NCBI RefSeq assembly: GCF_030817415.1
Contig: NZ_JAUSZI010000002.1
Coordinates: forward strand, 3,782,001-3,846,000
Origin: Streptomyces umbrinus
GTDB taxonomy: Bacteria; Actinomycetota; Actinomycetes; Streptomycetales; Streptomycetaceae
Direction of reading: 5' to 3'
DNA: 64,000 bases
Every line of letters starts with the position of its first letter. Position 1 is the first letter of the stretch. Below are positions 51,680 through 64,000 of this stretch, piece after piece. The notes below the pieces were generated by a model. That model did not search any database, had not been told where the DNA came from, and saw nothing but the letters and a program-made list of their open reading frames with translations. The position numbers and the translations under genes were made by a program.

Positions 51680-53095
51680 TCAGTAGGCGCGGGCCACGAC
51701 GGCGACGTTACCGGGTGCGTCGTCGCTCCCGGGCACCGACCCGTCTTCCGCGACCAGACAGCGTACGGTCACCGCGTGCGCCGCGAGCTCGGCCTCGCCC
51801 TCTTCGCCCAGGGCGGCCCAGGGGATGCGCGCCCAGCCGCCGGCGACGGCGGCCTCGACGGCCTCCCCGATCGTCGACACCTCGGACGTCCGGGACTCCC
51901 GCCGCTCGCGCGACTGCGTCAGCAGCAGGGCCTGGTCCTCTTCGAGAACGGCGGGCAGCAGCCGTACGAGGGAGTCGATCACCACCGGCTCCTTGCCTCC
52001 GGGGATGCGGCGGGCCAGCATCGCGGTGCCGTTCTCCAGGTCACGGGGGCCGATCTCGATACGTACGGGCACGCCCTTGAGTTCCCAGTCGACGGCGCGG
52101 CGGCCGAACGGGACGTCCGTGCGATCGTCGACCCGGACCCGTACGCCCGCAGCCTTCAGCCGGTCGCCGATCTCGTGGACCTTGGCCAGAACCGCATCGT
52201 CGCCCTTGATGGCGAGGACCACGGCCTGTACGGGGGCGAGGCGCGGGGGCACCCGCAACCCACTGTCATCGCCGTGCGACATGATCAGGCCACCCACCAT
52301 GCGGGTCGAGGACCCCCAGGAGGTCTGCCAGACGAGCTCCTGGCGGCCGTCCCTGGACAGATACCGGGTGTTGAAGGCCCTGGCGAAGTTCTGGCCCAAC
52401 TCATGGCTGGTGCCCATCTGCAGGGCCTTGCCGTCACCCATCATCGCTTCGAGCGTGAGGGTGTTGACGGCGCCCGCGAACCGCTCACCCGGCGTCTTCC
52501 GCCCCAGCACCACATCGATGCCCAGGACGTTCACCATGAAGTCGGCGTACACCTTCTCGTGGATGTGCGCGGCGTAGTCCCGGGCGTCCTCGTACGTGGC
52601 GTGGGCCGTGTGTCCCTCCTGCCACAGGAATTCCGTCGTACGGAGGAACACGCGCGGGCGCATCTCCCAACGGACCACGTTCGCCCACTGGTTGATCAGC
52701 AGCGGGAGGTCGCGGTAGCTCTGGACCCACTTGGAGAAGTAGTCGTTGACGATCGTCTCGGAGGTGGGGCGGACGACGACCGGCTCCTCCAGCTCCTTGC
52801 CGCCGGCGTGCGTGACGACGGCGAGCTCGGGCGCGAAACCCTCGACATGCTCGGCCTCCTTCGTCAGGTACGACTGCGGGATGAAGAGCGGGAAGTACGC
52901 GTTCTGGGCGCCCGCCTCCTTGATCCGGGCGTCCATCTCCTGCTGCATCCGCTCCCACAGCCCGTAGCCGTACGGCCGGATGACCATCGTGCCGCGCACC
53001 GGACCGTTGTCGGCCAGCTCGGCCTTGCTGATCAGGTCCTGGTACCAGCGCGGGAAATCGTCCGCCCGAGGCGTGAGAACAGGTGCCTTTGCCAT
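51680..53095 (-). CDS. proS: Prolyl-tRNA synthetase, short form without insertion domain
   Basis: Charges tRNA-Pro. The 471-aa product is of the archaeal/eukaryote-like type: it lacks the ~180-residue editing insertion of the E. coli-type enzyme. Class II motifs are visible: motif 1 around GYGLWERMQQEMDARIKEAG, motif 2 in RWEMRPRVFLRTTEFLWQEG, motif 3 in LIMSHGDDSGLRVPPRLAPV. The C-terminal domain (AVEAAVAGGWARIPWAALGE) ends in VAVVARAY. ATG 53095 was chosen at the family start (MAKAPVLTPRADDFPRWYQD). Confidence 0.93.
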   Translation of the reverse strand: MAKAPVLTPRADDFPRWYQDLISKAELADNGPVRGTMVIRPYGYGLWERMQQEMDARIKEAGAQNAYFPLFIPQSYLTKEAEHVEGFAPELAVVTHAGGKELEEPVVVRPTSETIVNDYFSKWVQSYRDLPLLINQWANVVRWEMRPRVFLRTTEFLWQEGHTAHATYEDARDYAAHIHEKVYADFMVNVLGIDVVLGRKTPGERFAGAVNTLTLEAMMGDGKALQMGTSHELGQNFARAFNTRYLSRDGRQELVWQTSWGSSTRMVGGLIMSHGDDSGLRVPPRLAPVQAVVLAIKGDDAVLAKVHEIGDRLKAAGVRVRVDDRTDVPFGRRAVDWELKGVPVRIEIGPRDLENGTAMLARRIPGGKEPVVIDSLVRLLPAVLEEDQALLLTQSRERRESRTSEVSTIGEAVEAAVAGGWARIPWAALGEEGEAELAAHAVTVRCLVAEDGSVPGSDDAPGNVAVVARAY

Positions 53096-53297
53096 GGCGC
53101 GATGGTACGGGCACATGTTGCCGGTATGTGAATTTTTACGGCGCGCGCCGATGGCACGCAAACCGGGCTCCGTAACCCCTGGACGCCACGACGAGCGCGG
53201 AGTTTCCTGGCATACGGGGGGCGGAGTGCGCGCGCACTGCACGGGGGCGGAGAAACGGGGCACAAGAAGCAACTCTCGGCGGATTGGGGCGCTTTCG

Positions 53298-54167
53298 ATG
53301 ACACCTACGCTCGTGCGGCATCACCAACCTCACGCGGGGACTGTGCCCCGGGTGGATCCGTGGGCACGCGCGCGTGACTGGGCCGAGATTCAGGAGCGGA
53401 TGCTCGTCCCGCTCTACGAGGCCGTGTACCAGCGGCTCGAAGTGGGCTCCGCCACCCGGTTGTTGGGGCTCGGCTGCGGGTCCGGTCTCGCGCTGCTCAT
53501 GGCGGCCTCCCGAGGCGCCGGGGTCACCGGTGTCGATGCCGGCGCGCCCGAGCGGCTGACTCTCGCGCGGGAGCGGTTACTGCCCCAGGCGTGGGGCACG
53601 CGTGCGCGTGCCGGGACTCGGCTGGTCGACGGAGCACCGGCGGACCTCGCGTCCGACGCGATTGGCCCGGGGCCGTCCGCGTACAACCTGGTGACGGCCT
53701 TCGAGCCGATCGGGTGTGTGGGCGGGGACTCCGAAGGGCTGGGTGAGTTGCTGGCGGGGGCGCGTCCCCTTGTGGGGCGGGGGGTTCCCGTGGTGATCGC
53801 GGGGTGGGGGCCGCCGGAGCGGTGCGCTACCGCCTCTGTGCTGCGGGTCGCCACGAAGCTGGCGGATCCGCTTCGGGGGGCGGGGAGCTGGCGGCCTGCC
53901 CTTCGGGACGATCTGGAGGAGGTCGCCCAGCGTGCCGGGCTTCGGCCCGACGGGTCGGGGCGGGTTGCCTGTCCCTTCGGGTACGCCGATGTGGACAACG
54001 CGGTGCGGGGGTTGGTCTCTACGGGGCTGTTCGATGCTGCCGTCGCCGCCACGGATCAGGCTCAGGTCGACAAGGAGCTCCGCGAGGCCCTGCATCCCCA
54101 TCAGCGGCGGGACGGCACGGTATGGATGCCGAACATCTTCCGCTACCTGATCGCCCGCACCCCCTGA
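53298..54167 (+). CDS. SAM-dependent methyltransferase-like protein
   Basis: A 289-aa protein. The class I SAM-binding motif is RLLGLGCGSGLALLMAASRG followed by the acidic AGVTGVDAGAPERLTLAR. The remaining motifs are weak, and YNLVTAFEPIGCVGGDSEGL replaces the usual post-II region. ATG 53298 has GGGGCG six bases upstream; longer starts are a shadow of proS. It stands alone, divergent to proS (202-bp gap). Similar proteins occur at the same place near ftsH in other streptomycetes as recalled, but the substrate is unknown. The full repeat element begins eight bases after its stop. Confidence 0.82.
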   Translation: MTPTLVRHHQPHAGTVPRVDPWARARDWAEIQERMLVPLYEAVYQRLEVGSATRLLGLGCGSGLALLMAASRGAGVTGVDAGAPERLTLARERLLPQAWGTRARAGTRLVDGAPADLASDAIGPGPSAYNLVTAFEPIGCVGGDSEGLGELLAGARPLVGRGVPVVIAGWGPPERCATASVLRVATKLADPLRGAGSWRPALRDDLEEVAQRAGLRPDGSGRVACPFGYADVDNAVRGLVSTGLFDAAVAATDQAQVDKELREALHPHQRRDGTVWMPNIFRYLIARTP

Positions 54168-54174
54168 CACGATC

Positions 54175-54426
54175 TTTCCTCGCCCCCGCCGCCCTTACCC
54201 GTCCCGTCCCTGGGGGCTGCCGCCCCCAGACCCCCGCCATCGGCCTGAACGGCCTCGTCCTCAAACGCCGGACGGGCTGGAAGGCGGGGGGCGCAGCCCC
54301 GCCTTCCAGGGGCGCGGGGAACTGCGCGACCAGCCACACACCACTCGCACCCGACACTCGACGATCGGGGGTTCGGGGGGCGGAGCCCCAGGGACGGGAC
54401 AGGTAGGGGGCGGCGGGGCGAGGAAA
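54175..54426. repeat. Full-length intergenic repeat element with terminal inverted repeats, copy 2
   Basis: Left end TTTCCTCGCCCCCGCCGCCC then TTACCCGTCCCGTCCCT (54175-54211); right end (54390-54426) is its near reverse complement, AGGGACGGGACAGGTAGGGG then GCGGCGGGGCGAGGAAA. Interior hairpin CTGGGGGC...GCCCCCAG (54210-54229) and core CAGGGGCGCGGGGAACTGCG match copy 1. It fills the gap between a methyltransferase stop and the convergent ftsH stop. Confidence 0.88.
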
Positions 54427-54434
54427 GTAGGCCC

Positions 54435-56375
<1,941 letters not shown>

Positions 56376-56463
56376 ATCCGGACGTTACGACACGAAGGCC
56401 ACACCAGCACGCGCACAGAGAGCAGACGCCGACACCCGAGGCCCAGGACCCGAGGCCCAAGGC

Positions 56464-56505
56464 CCGGCACCCGGCACCCGGCACCCGGCACCCGGCACCC
56501 GGCAC
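56464..56505. repeat. Six tandem copies of CCGGCAC
   Basis: A perfect 7-bp tandem array lies between the ftsH start region and the ffh terminator; related ACCCGAGGCCCA units flank it (56440-56463). It is non-coding and may vary in copy number between strains. Confidence 0.9.
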
Positions 56506-56507
56506 GA

Positions 56508-56551
56508 ACGAGGCTGGGGGCGCCCCCCAAAGAGGGCACCCCCAGCCTCGT
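56508..56551. terminator. Strong hairpin terminator downstream of ffh
   Basis: ACGAGGCTGGGGGCGCCC pairs with GGGCACCCCCAGCCTCGT (one mismatch) around CCCAAAGA. It lies 13 bp after the ffh stop. Confidence 0.88.
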
Positions 56552-56563
56552 ACCGAAAATTCG

Positions 56564-58117
56564 TCAGCCCATGAACTTCTTGAACTCGTCCGGGAGCTCG
56601 AAGTCCTGCGGCTGCTGGCCGCCCGGGAGGCCGAAGGCGCCGCCTGCCTGGCCCGCGGCCTCGCGGCGCGCGGCGGCCTCCTCCTCCTGCTGCTTGCGCT
56701 TCATCGGGTTGCCGGAGCGCTGCTTGCCCTTGGCCTTCTTGGGCTGCTTCTTCGCCCGGCCGGGGCCGCCACCCGTGCCCGGCATCCCGGGCATTCCCGG
56801 CATGCCGCCGCCCTGGGCCATGCGGGACATCATCTTGCGGGCCTCGAAGAACCGCTCGACCAGGCCCTTGACCGCGCTGACCTCGACACCGGAACCCTTG
56901 GCGATACGGGCACGGCGCGAGCCGTTGATGATCGTCGGCTCCTGGCGCTCGCCCGGGGTCATCGACTTGATGATGGCGGCCGTGCGGTCGACGTCACGCT
57001 CGTCGAGGTTGTTGATCTGGTCCTTGATCTGGCCCATGCCGGGGAGCATGCCGAGCAGCTTGGAGATGGAGCCCATCTTCCTGACCTGCTCCATCTGGGC
57101 CAGGAAGTCGTCGAGCGTGAAGTCCTGGCCCTTCTTGGAGGCCAGCTTCTCGGCCATCTGCTCGGCCTCTTGCTGCGAGAAGGTCTGCTCGGCCTTCTCG
57201 ATCAGCGTGAGCATGTCGCCCATGCCGAGGATGCGGGACGCCATGCGGTCCGGGTGGAACGCGTCGAAGTCGTCCAGCTTCTCGCCGTTCGAGGCGAACA
57301 TGACCTGGCGGCCGGTGACGTGCGCGATGGAGAGCGCGGCACCACCACGGGCGTCGCCGTCGAGCTTCGAGAGGACCACGCCGTCGAAGCCGACGCCGTC
57401 ACGGAAGGCCTCGGCGGTGTTGACCGCGTCCTGACCGACCATCGCGTCGACGACGAACAGGATCTCGTCCGGCGAGACCGCGTCGCGGATGTCCGCGGCC
57501 TGCTGCATCAGCTCCTGGTCGATACCGAGGCGGCCGGCGGTGTCGACGATGACGACGTCGTGCTGCTTCTGCTTCGCGTACTCGATGGAGTCCTTGGCGA
57601 CCTGGACCGGGTCACCGACGCCGTTGCCCGGCTGGGGGGCGTAGACGCCGACCCCGGCGCGCTCGGCGACGACGCTCAGCTGGGTCACCGCGTTCGGGCG
57701 CTGGAGGTCGCAGGCGACCAGCAGCGGGGCGTGCCCCTGGCCCTGGAGCCACTTGCCGAGCTTTCCGGCGAGCGTGGTCTTACCGGCACCCTGCAGCCCC
57801 GCGAGCATGATCACGGTCGGCGGCTGCTTGGCGAAGCGCAGCCGACGGGTCTCGCCGCCGAGGATGCCGACGAGCTCCTCGTTGACGATCTTGATGACCT
57901 GCTGGGCGGGGTTCAGTGCCTGCGACACCTCGGCCCCGAGGGCCCTCTCCTTGACCTGCTTGATGAAGGCCCGCACGACCGGCAGCGCGACATCCGCTTC
58001 CAGCAGGGCGATACGGATCTCGCGCGCGGTGGCGTCGATGTCCGCCTCGGACAGGCGCCCCTTGCCGCGAAGGTTCTTGAATGTCGCTGCGAGGCGATCG
58101 GAGAGAGTGTCGAACAC
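56564..58117 (-). CDS. ffh: Signal recognition particle protein Ffh
   Basis: GTPase of the signal recognition particle, delivering nascent membrane and secreted proteins to FtsY. The 517-aa product has the N-domain (MFDTLSDRLAATFKNLRGKG), the G-domain with VIMLAGLQGAGKTTLAGKLG, VIVDTAGRLGIDQELMQQA and LSKLDGDARGGAALS, and a Met-rich M-domain (GQIKDQINNLDERDVDRTAA; AQGGGMPGMPGMPGTGGGPG). The C-terminal tail (KKQPKKAKGKQRSGNPMKRK onwards) is longer than in E. coli. GTG 58117 was chosen. No ftsY or 4.5S RNA gene is in the window. Confidence 0.97.
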   Translation of the reverse strand: MFDTLSDRLAATFKNLRGKGRLSEADIDATAREIRIALLEADVALPVVRAFIKQVKERALGAEVSQALNPAQQVIKIVNEELVGILGGETRRLRFAKQPPTVIMLAGLQGAGKTTLAGKLGKWLQGQGHAPLLVACDLQRPNAVTQLSVVAERAGVGVYAPQPGNGVGDPVQVAKDSIEYAKQKQHDVVIVDTAGRLGIDQELMQQAADIRDAVSPDEILFVVDAMVGQDAVNTAEAFRDGVGFDGVVLSKLDGDARGGAALSIAHVTGRQVMFASNGEKLDDFDAFHPDRMASRILGMGDMLTLIEKAEQTFSQQEAEQMAEKLASKKGQDFTLDDFLAQMEQVRKMGSISKLLGMLPGMGQIKDQINNLDERDVDRTAAIIKSMTPGERQEPTIINGSRRARIAKGSGVEVSAVKGLVERFFEARKMMSRMAQGGGMPGMPGMPGTGGGPGRAKKQPKKAKGKQRSGNPMKRKQQEEEAAARREAAGQAGGAFGLPGGQQPQDFELPDEFKKFMG

Positions 58118-58228
58118 GGCGGTCGCGAATCCTCAAGTAGGGGGCAGGGGGGCAGGTCCGCCCTCCAGGGTATCTGCCCGCGCCAGGAAGGGTCTCCACC
58201 CCGTCACAGGGATCCGGGCCCGCGCCCC

Positions 58229-58253
58229 TTCAGGGGCGCGGGGAACTGCGCGA
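58229..58253. repeat. Isolated copy of the intergenic repeat core
   Basis: TTCAGGGGCGCGGGGAACTG then CGCGA, followed by TCAGCCACTGGCGGCCCGCA, sits between ffh and glnD. It matches the core of the elements at 12379, 24019, 24092 and 54175, without TIRs. Confidence 0.85.
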
Positions 58254-58301
58254 TCAGCCACTGGCGGCCCGCAAGCATCGAACGACCTTCCCGCACAACA
58301 C

Positions 58302-60749
58302 TCACTCCCGCAATGTGTCTTCCAACGCCCGGGCAACCGAAGCCGCCTGCTCCCCGGGCAACGGTGCTCCCTCAGCCCCAGTCACATAGAACGCATCCAC
58401 CGCATTCGCCCCCAGCGTGGAAACGTGCGCGCTACGCACCCGCACCTGCGCCTCCTCCAGCGCCCGCCCGATCCGGTGCAGCAGCCCAGGCGCGTCATGC
58501 GCACGCACCTCGATGACCGTGGCGAGCCGGGACGCCGCGGCGGCCACGGACACCCGGGCCGGCGGCGCCACGATGCCCCGCCGACGCGGATACGCGGCGT
58601 CGCGCTCGGCGAGGCGCCCCGCGATGTCGAGGGAGCCGTCGAGGGCACGTACGAGATCGGCGCGCAGGCGGGCGGCCTGCGGCAGTGAGCCGTACTCGGC
58701 GGCGACCCGCCAGTCGAGGAGCAGCACGGAGCCGGAGACACCGTCGGGCAGGTCCAGCGCCCGCAGCTCCGCCGTCCGCACGGTGAGCCGGTGCATGGCG
58801 AGGACGCCCGCGACAGCCGGCAGGACGCCTTCCTGGTCCGGCACCGCGATGAGCAGTTCCACACCGAGGGGCTCCGGGTCGCCGGACGGCTCCTCGGTGG
58901 GCGGCTCGGTCTGGGCGCGCAGCGCGAGCACGGGGCCGCCGGTGCGGGCCGCCTCGATGGCGAGCCGCTCCTGCTCGGCGGTGGGCGCGACGGCCTCGGG
59001 CTCCTCGGGGGTGTCCCCGGCGAGCACGGCGGAGACCCGCTTGACCAGGTCGGCGACGAGGGAGGCGCGCCACGAGGACCAGGCGGCGGGCCCGGTGGCC
59101 AGCGCGTCCGCCTCGGTCAGCGCGTGCAGCAGTTCCAGCGTGCCCTGCGAGCCGACCGCCTCGGCGACCGAGCGAACGGTCGCCGGGTCCTCCAGGTCGC
59201 GCCGGGTCGCCGTCTCGACGAGCAGCAGGTGGTGGCGTACGAGGGTGGCGAGCACGGCCACGTCCGAGCGGTCGAAGCCGATCCGGGCGGCCACGTCCCG
59301 CGCGATGATCTCGCCGGCCACGGAGTGGTCGCCGGGCCAGCCCTTGCCGATGTCGTGCAGCAGGGCGGAGACCAGCAGCAGGTCGGGGCGGTGGACGCGG
59401 CGGGTGAACTCCGCGGCGCGGACGGCCGTCTCGATCAGATGACGGTCGACGGTCCAGATGTGGACGGCGTTGCGCTGCGGGCGGCAGCGGACGCGCTCCC
59501 AGTCGGGCAGCAGCCGGGTGATCAGGCCCTCCGCCTCCAGGGCCTCCCAGACCTCGATGGTCGAGGGACCCGAGCCGAGCAGCGTGACGAGCTGCTCACG
59601 GGCCTCGGCGGGCCAGGGCGTGGGCAGCGGGCGGACCCCGGCGGCCATGCGGCGCACGGCGTGCAGGGAGAGGGGCAGGCCCGCCTGGGCGGCCGCGGCG
59701 GCGGCACGCAGGGGAAGTACGGGGTCGCGGTCGGGGCGGGCGGCGCGGGCGAGGACGACCTCGCCGTCCTGCTCGACGACGCCCTCGGCCAGCGGTGAGC
59801 GCTCGGCGGTCGGTTTGCCGCCGCCCAGCATGGCGCGCAGTCGCGGACGGACGGCGCGCGACCGCAGCACGCGCCCCACCTCGCGCCAGGTGACATCACT
59901 GGCGTACGAGACGACGCGGGCGGCCTCGTACACCTGGCGCAGGAGTGTGTCGGCGTCGAGCAGGCCGAGTTCGGCGGCGACCTGGTCCTGCTCCTGGAGG
60001 GAGAGGCGGTCGGTGGCGCGGCCGGTGGCGAGGTGCAGGGCGTCACGGACGTCGAGGAGGCGCCTGCGGGCGTCGGCGAGGCCCTCGCGCGGGGCGTCGG
60101 CGAGCCAGGAGGCGGCGACGGCGCGCAGCGCGGTGGCGTCGCGCAGGCCGCCGCGGGCCTCCTTGAGATCGGGTTCGAGGAGGAACTGCAGCTCGCCCTG
60201 GCGTTCGGCACGCTCGGCGCAGAGTTCCTGGAGTTCGGGGAGACGTTTCGGCGCCTGGTTCCGCCAGTCGGCGAGGACGGCCGTGCGCAGTCCGGCGGTG
60301 AGGCCGAGGTCGCCGGCGAGGTGCCGGGCGTCCAGCAGGCCGAGCTGGACCTTGAGGTCCTCGCCCGCAACCTTGCGTGCTTCGGCGGGCGTACGGACGG
60401 AGTGGTCGAGGTCGAGGCCGAGGTCCCAGACCGGGTACCAGATGCGGTCGGCGAGGGAGGCCACCGCGCCGGGGTCGGCGCTGCCGTCGTGCAGGAGCAG
60501 CAGGTCGAGGTCGCTGCGCGGGGAGAGCTCTCCGCGGCCGTAGCCGCCGACGGCGACGAGCGAGATGCCGCGCAGCTTGTCGGCGCCCGCGTCGAACAGA
60601 CCGGTCAGCCAGTCGTCGGTCAGTTCGGCGAGGGCCGCACGGCGCGGCGGCCCGGACCGCGCCCCCTCCTGGAGGAGGCGCAGCCGGGCCGCCGCATAGC
60701 CGCTGGGTCCCGAGTCCTCTGCTTCCGTACGCACGTCCGTACTCGTCAC
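58302..60749 (-). CDS. glnD: Protein-PII nucleotidyltransferase GlnD
   Basis: Modifies GlnK according to nitrogen status; in Streptomyces it adenylylates rather than uridylylates Tyr51 (established knowledge). The 815-aa product has the nucleotidyltransferase motif VGGYGRGELSPRSDLDLLLL, the central helical region, the HD phosphohydrolase HDIGKGWPGDHSVAGEIIA, and two C-terminal ACT domains (ELLIAVPDQEGVLPAVAGVL; TVIEVRAHDAPGLLHRIGRA). GTG 60749 was chosen, 25 bp after the glnK stop. It completes the amtB-glnK-glnD operon. Confidence 0.96.
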   Translation of the reverse strand: MTSTDVRTEAEDSGPSGYAAARLRLLQEGARSGPPRRAALAELTDDWLTGLFDAGADKLRGISLVAVGGYGRGELSPRSDLDLLLLHDGSADPGAVASLADRIWYPVWDLGLDLDHSVRTPAEARKVAGEDLKVQLGLLDARHLAGDLGLTAGLRTAVLADWRNQAPKRLPELQELCAERAERQGELQFLLEPDLKEARGGLRDATALRAVAASWLADAPREGLADARRRLLDVRDALHLATGRATDRLSLQEQDQVAAELGLLDADTLLRQVYEAARVVSYASDVTWREVGRVLRSRAVRPRLRAMLGGGKPTAERSPLAEGVVEQDGEVVLARAARPDRDPVLPLRAAAAAAQAGLPLSLHAVRRMAAGVRPLPTPWPAEAREQLVTLLGSGPSTIEVWEALEAEGLITRLLPDWERVRCRPQRNAVHIWTVDRHLIETAVRAAEFTRRVHRPDLLLVSALLHDIGKGWPGDHSVAGEIIARDVAARIGFDRSDVAVLATLVRHHLLLVETATRRDLEDPATVRSVAEAVGSQGTLELLHALTEADALATGPAAWSSWRASLVADLVKRVSAVLAGDTPEEPEAVAPTAEQERLAIEAARTGGPVLALRAQTEPPTEEPSGDPEPLGVELLIAVPDQEGVLPAVAGVLAMHRLTVRTAELRALDLPDGVSGSVLLLDWRVAAEYGSLPQAARLRADLVRALDGSLDIAGRLAERDAAYPRRRGIVAPPARVSVAAAASRLATVIEVRAHDAPGLLHRIGRALEEAQVRVRSAHVSTLGANAVDAFYVTGAEGAPLPGEQAASVARALEDTLRE

Positions 60750-60774
60750 CCAGTGGCTCCTGTTCTTGTTCTGC

Positions 60775-62450
<1,676 letters not shown>

Positions 62451-62547
62451 CGGCGTCTCCTCGTCGTTTGGTACGGCCCCGTGCGGGCGAAGCCATGAGC
62501 GGTTATGAGGGGTGGGCCGGTTATGCGCCAGAGATTGGCGCAGCGCG

Positions 62548-62585
62548 GTTTCGACCGGCACCCCTCGATGTTTCGCCGCAGTGAC
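62548..62585 (-). promoter_or_regulatory. GlnR-type operator ahead of amtB-glnK-glnD
   Basis: On the minus strand from 62585: GTCAC-N6-GAAAC-N6-GGGTG-N6-GAAAC, with spacers TGCGGC, ATCGAG and CCGGTC. This matches the Streptomyces GlnR box GTnAC-n6-GAAAC-n6-GTnAC-n6-GAAAC in three of four half sites and in all spacings. An extra GTAAC lies at 62605-62601. The remainder of the 312-bp gap (62451-62762) holds the amtB leader and the nsdA 3' flank, with nothing else recognised. Confidence 0.85.
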
Positions 62586-62762
62586 GAAGAGGTCCTGTGT
62601 GTTACGCCTCGATGAACTGGCTGATGTCGGTCCACGCGATCGTTATCGTGGCGCAACCTTCATCGAAGGTATGGAACCGGCCGCGGTCGGCCGTCCGATG
62701 ACCTGGCATGGGGGAGCCGAGTCGGGCTGTTAAGGACGGCGGCCGCGGCCGGGGTACTGGGG

Positions 62763-64000
62763 TCAGACCGCCTCGGCGGTCTCGGGCAGATCGATGGCGA
62801 GCTGCTCGGTCAGGTCCACCACGGCGGCGAGATCCCCGAAATCGCGTACAGCCGTGTCGACGGTTTTTCGGATACGAGTGTTGACCCTCTCGGAGCGCAC
62901 CTTCTTGGCGATCCTGAGGGCCTCGCGCACCACGACAGTGCTCTGCTCGGGCTCCCGCCGGAGCAGGTGCACCGTGCCCATCCCGACGAGGTTGAGTGCG
63001 TACGAACGCTGGTGCTCGGTGTCCTTCTCGAAGAGGTCCACGGCCTTCTGCATGACGGGCTCGGCCAGCGAGGCGTATGTGGGGCTGCGGCCCGCGACGT
63101 AGGCGAGGTCGCGGAAGGAGTGGGAGTTCTCGCCGTGCAGCTCGGCCTCGGAGAAGAAGCGGATCCAGTCGGACTCGGGCTCGTCGAACTCGAGCGCGTC
63201 ACCGAACGTGTCCTCGGCCATCCGGACGGCTCGCTTGCACTTTCCGGGCTGCCCCATGTTGGCGTAGGCCCGGGCCTCCATCGCATACAGCATGGACTGG
63301 GTCCGGGGGCTCGCGCAGTCGCGGCTTCCGTACTGCGCGAGGTGGATCAGTTCCAGAGCGTCGTCGGGCCGGCCGAGGTGGATCATCTGGCGGCTCATGC
63401 TGGAGAGCACGTACGAGCCGAGCGGCTTGTCGGCGGCTTCCTTGGCGGCGTGCAGGGCGAGGACGAAGTACTTCTGGGCGGTCGGCTGGAGACCGACGTC
63501 GTAGCTCATCCAGCCCGCCAGCTCGGCCAGCTCGGCGGCGACCTTGAACAGGCGCCTGGTGGTGGCCTCGGGCTGCGGCTCCTGGAGGAGGTCCGTCACC
63601 TCGTGCAGCTGGCCGACGACCGCCTTGCGGCGCAGACCGCCGCCGCACTGGGCGTCCCACTGGCGGAACATGACCGTGGTGGATTCGAGGAGGTCCAGCT
63701 CGGGCTGGGAGAGCCGGCCGGGGCGGCGCGAGGCGGCGGCGGACTCCGGCTGCTCACGGGGAGTGACGGGGCTGGGCACCAGCCAGCGCTGCATGGGCTC
63801 GATCAGCGAGGGGCCCGCGGAGAGCGCCAGTGACGTGCCGAGGAATCCGCGCCGCGCCAGCATCAGGTCGCTGCGCGAGAACTCACCGATCAGGGCGACG
63901 GTCTGCGGACCCGTCCAGGGCAGGTCGACGCCGGACACGGACGGTGACTGGTGAGCGGCGCGCAGGCCCAGATCCTCGACGGCGACGACACAGCCGAAGC
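62763..64000 (-). CDS. nsdA: Developmental regulator NsdA (5' end outside window)
   Basis: In S. coelicolor NsdA negatively affects sporulation and antibiotic production (established for SCO5582, the neighbour of amtB). The frame is open to the window edge, so ~412 residues are seen; the in-frame sequence upstream of GTG 63938 reads FGCVVAVEDLGLRAAHQSPS, showing that the true start is further out. Visible segments are VDLPWTGPQTVALIGEFSRS, LMLARRGFLGTSLALSAGPS and a long tetratricopeptide-like helical array (AGWMSYDVGLQPTAQKYFVL; SDWIRFFSEAELHGENSHSF). The missing N-terminus should carry the DNA-binding helix-turn-helix. Confidence 0.93.
   Translation of the reverse strand, partial: FGCVVAVEDLGLRAAHQSPSVSGVDLPWTGPQTVALIGEFSRSDLMLARRGFLGTSLALSAGPSLIEPMQRWLVPSPVTPREQPESAAASRRPGRLSQPELDLLESTTVMFRQWDAQCGGGLRRKAVVGQLHEVTDLLQEPQPEATTRRLFKVAAELAELAGWMSYDVGLQPTAQKYFVLALHAAKEAADKPLGSYVLSSMSRQMIHLGRPDDALELIHLAQYGSRDCASPRTQSMLYAMEARAYANMGQPGKCKRAVRMAEDTFGDALEFDEPESDWIRFFSEAELHGENSHSFRDLAYVAGRSPTYASLAEPVMQKAVDLFEKDTEHQRSYALNLVGMGTVHLLRREPEQSTVVVREALRIAKKVRSERVNTRIRKTVDTAVRDFGDLAAVVDLTEQLAIDLPETAEAV

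Noticed and set aside
56464..56505. CCGGCAC array considered as a CRISPR array
   Set aside because: Units are 7 bp with no spacers and no cas genes; it is a simple tandem repeat.

Overview
The window is high-GC chromosomal DNA from a Streptomyces species. The evidence is strong third-position GC bias, many GTG starts, 4-bp ATGA/GTGA gene overlaps, and recognisable Streptomyces genes: whiG, nsdA, four tandem type I signal peptidases, a mycothiol-dependent enzyme family, and a LAXTG sortase substrate. From memory, the gene order matches the S. coelicolor block running from about SCO566x down to SCO5582, in inverted orientation. No rRNA, tRNA, CRISPR array, prophage or transposase gene was seen.

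Region 1 (1-15.3 kb) is variable. It holds the end of an adenosine deaminase, a GDPD phosphodiesterase, a small NAD(P) reductase, an HxlR regulator, an ECF-like sigma factor fused to a zinc-motif/membrane/C-terminal domain and coupled to a TAT-exported alginate-lyase-like protein, and a serine hydrolase. It continues with a frameshifted membrane-protein gene beside a coiled-coil protein and a lipobox-less solute-binding/VWA protein, a RibD-C reductase, an orphan PotD-like lipoprotein, and a two-component system with a small secreted protein.

Region 2 (15.3-24.2 kb) carries a gamma-aminobutyraldehyde dehydrogenase facing an Lrp regulator and an aminotransferase, which suggests polyamine/GABA catabolism. 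It also has an ABC exporter pair, a VOC protein, a LOG-like protein and a LAXTG surface protein. Region 3 (24.2-29 kb) is a thiamine-type ABC importer (thiBPQ) behind a TPP riboswitch, with a maleylpyruvate-isomerase-family gene downstream.

Region 4 (29-62.5 kb) is mostly conserved housekeeping on the minus strand. It contains rlmN, an ATP-grasp-like gene, cdsA-frr-pyrH-tsf-rpsB, whiG, dprA-YifB-YraN, DUF2469, Nudix, sipZ/Y/X/W, rplS-trmD-rimM-khpA-rpsP, a SprT-like gene, proS, ftsH, ffh and the nitrogen operon amtB-glnK-glnD with an upstream GlnR-like operator. The window ends inside nsdA.

A family of roughly 250-bp intergenic repeats with terminal inverted repeats occurs twice in full (12.4-12.6 kb and 54.2-54.4 kb), and its core occurs at three more sites. 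The first full copy encodes the last ~55 residues of the sensor kinase. Other unexplained structures are a triplicated start-site motif ahead of the fusion sigma factor, a leaderless 51-codon ORF coupled to a conserved-looking 80-aa protein, and a 122-bp overlap between sipX and sipY.
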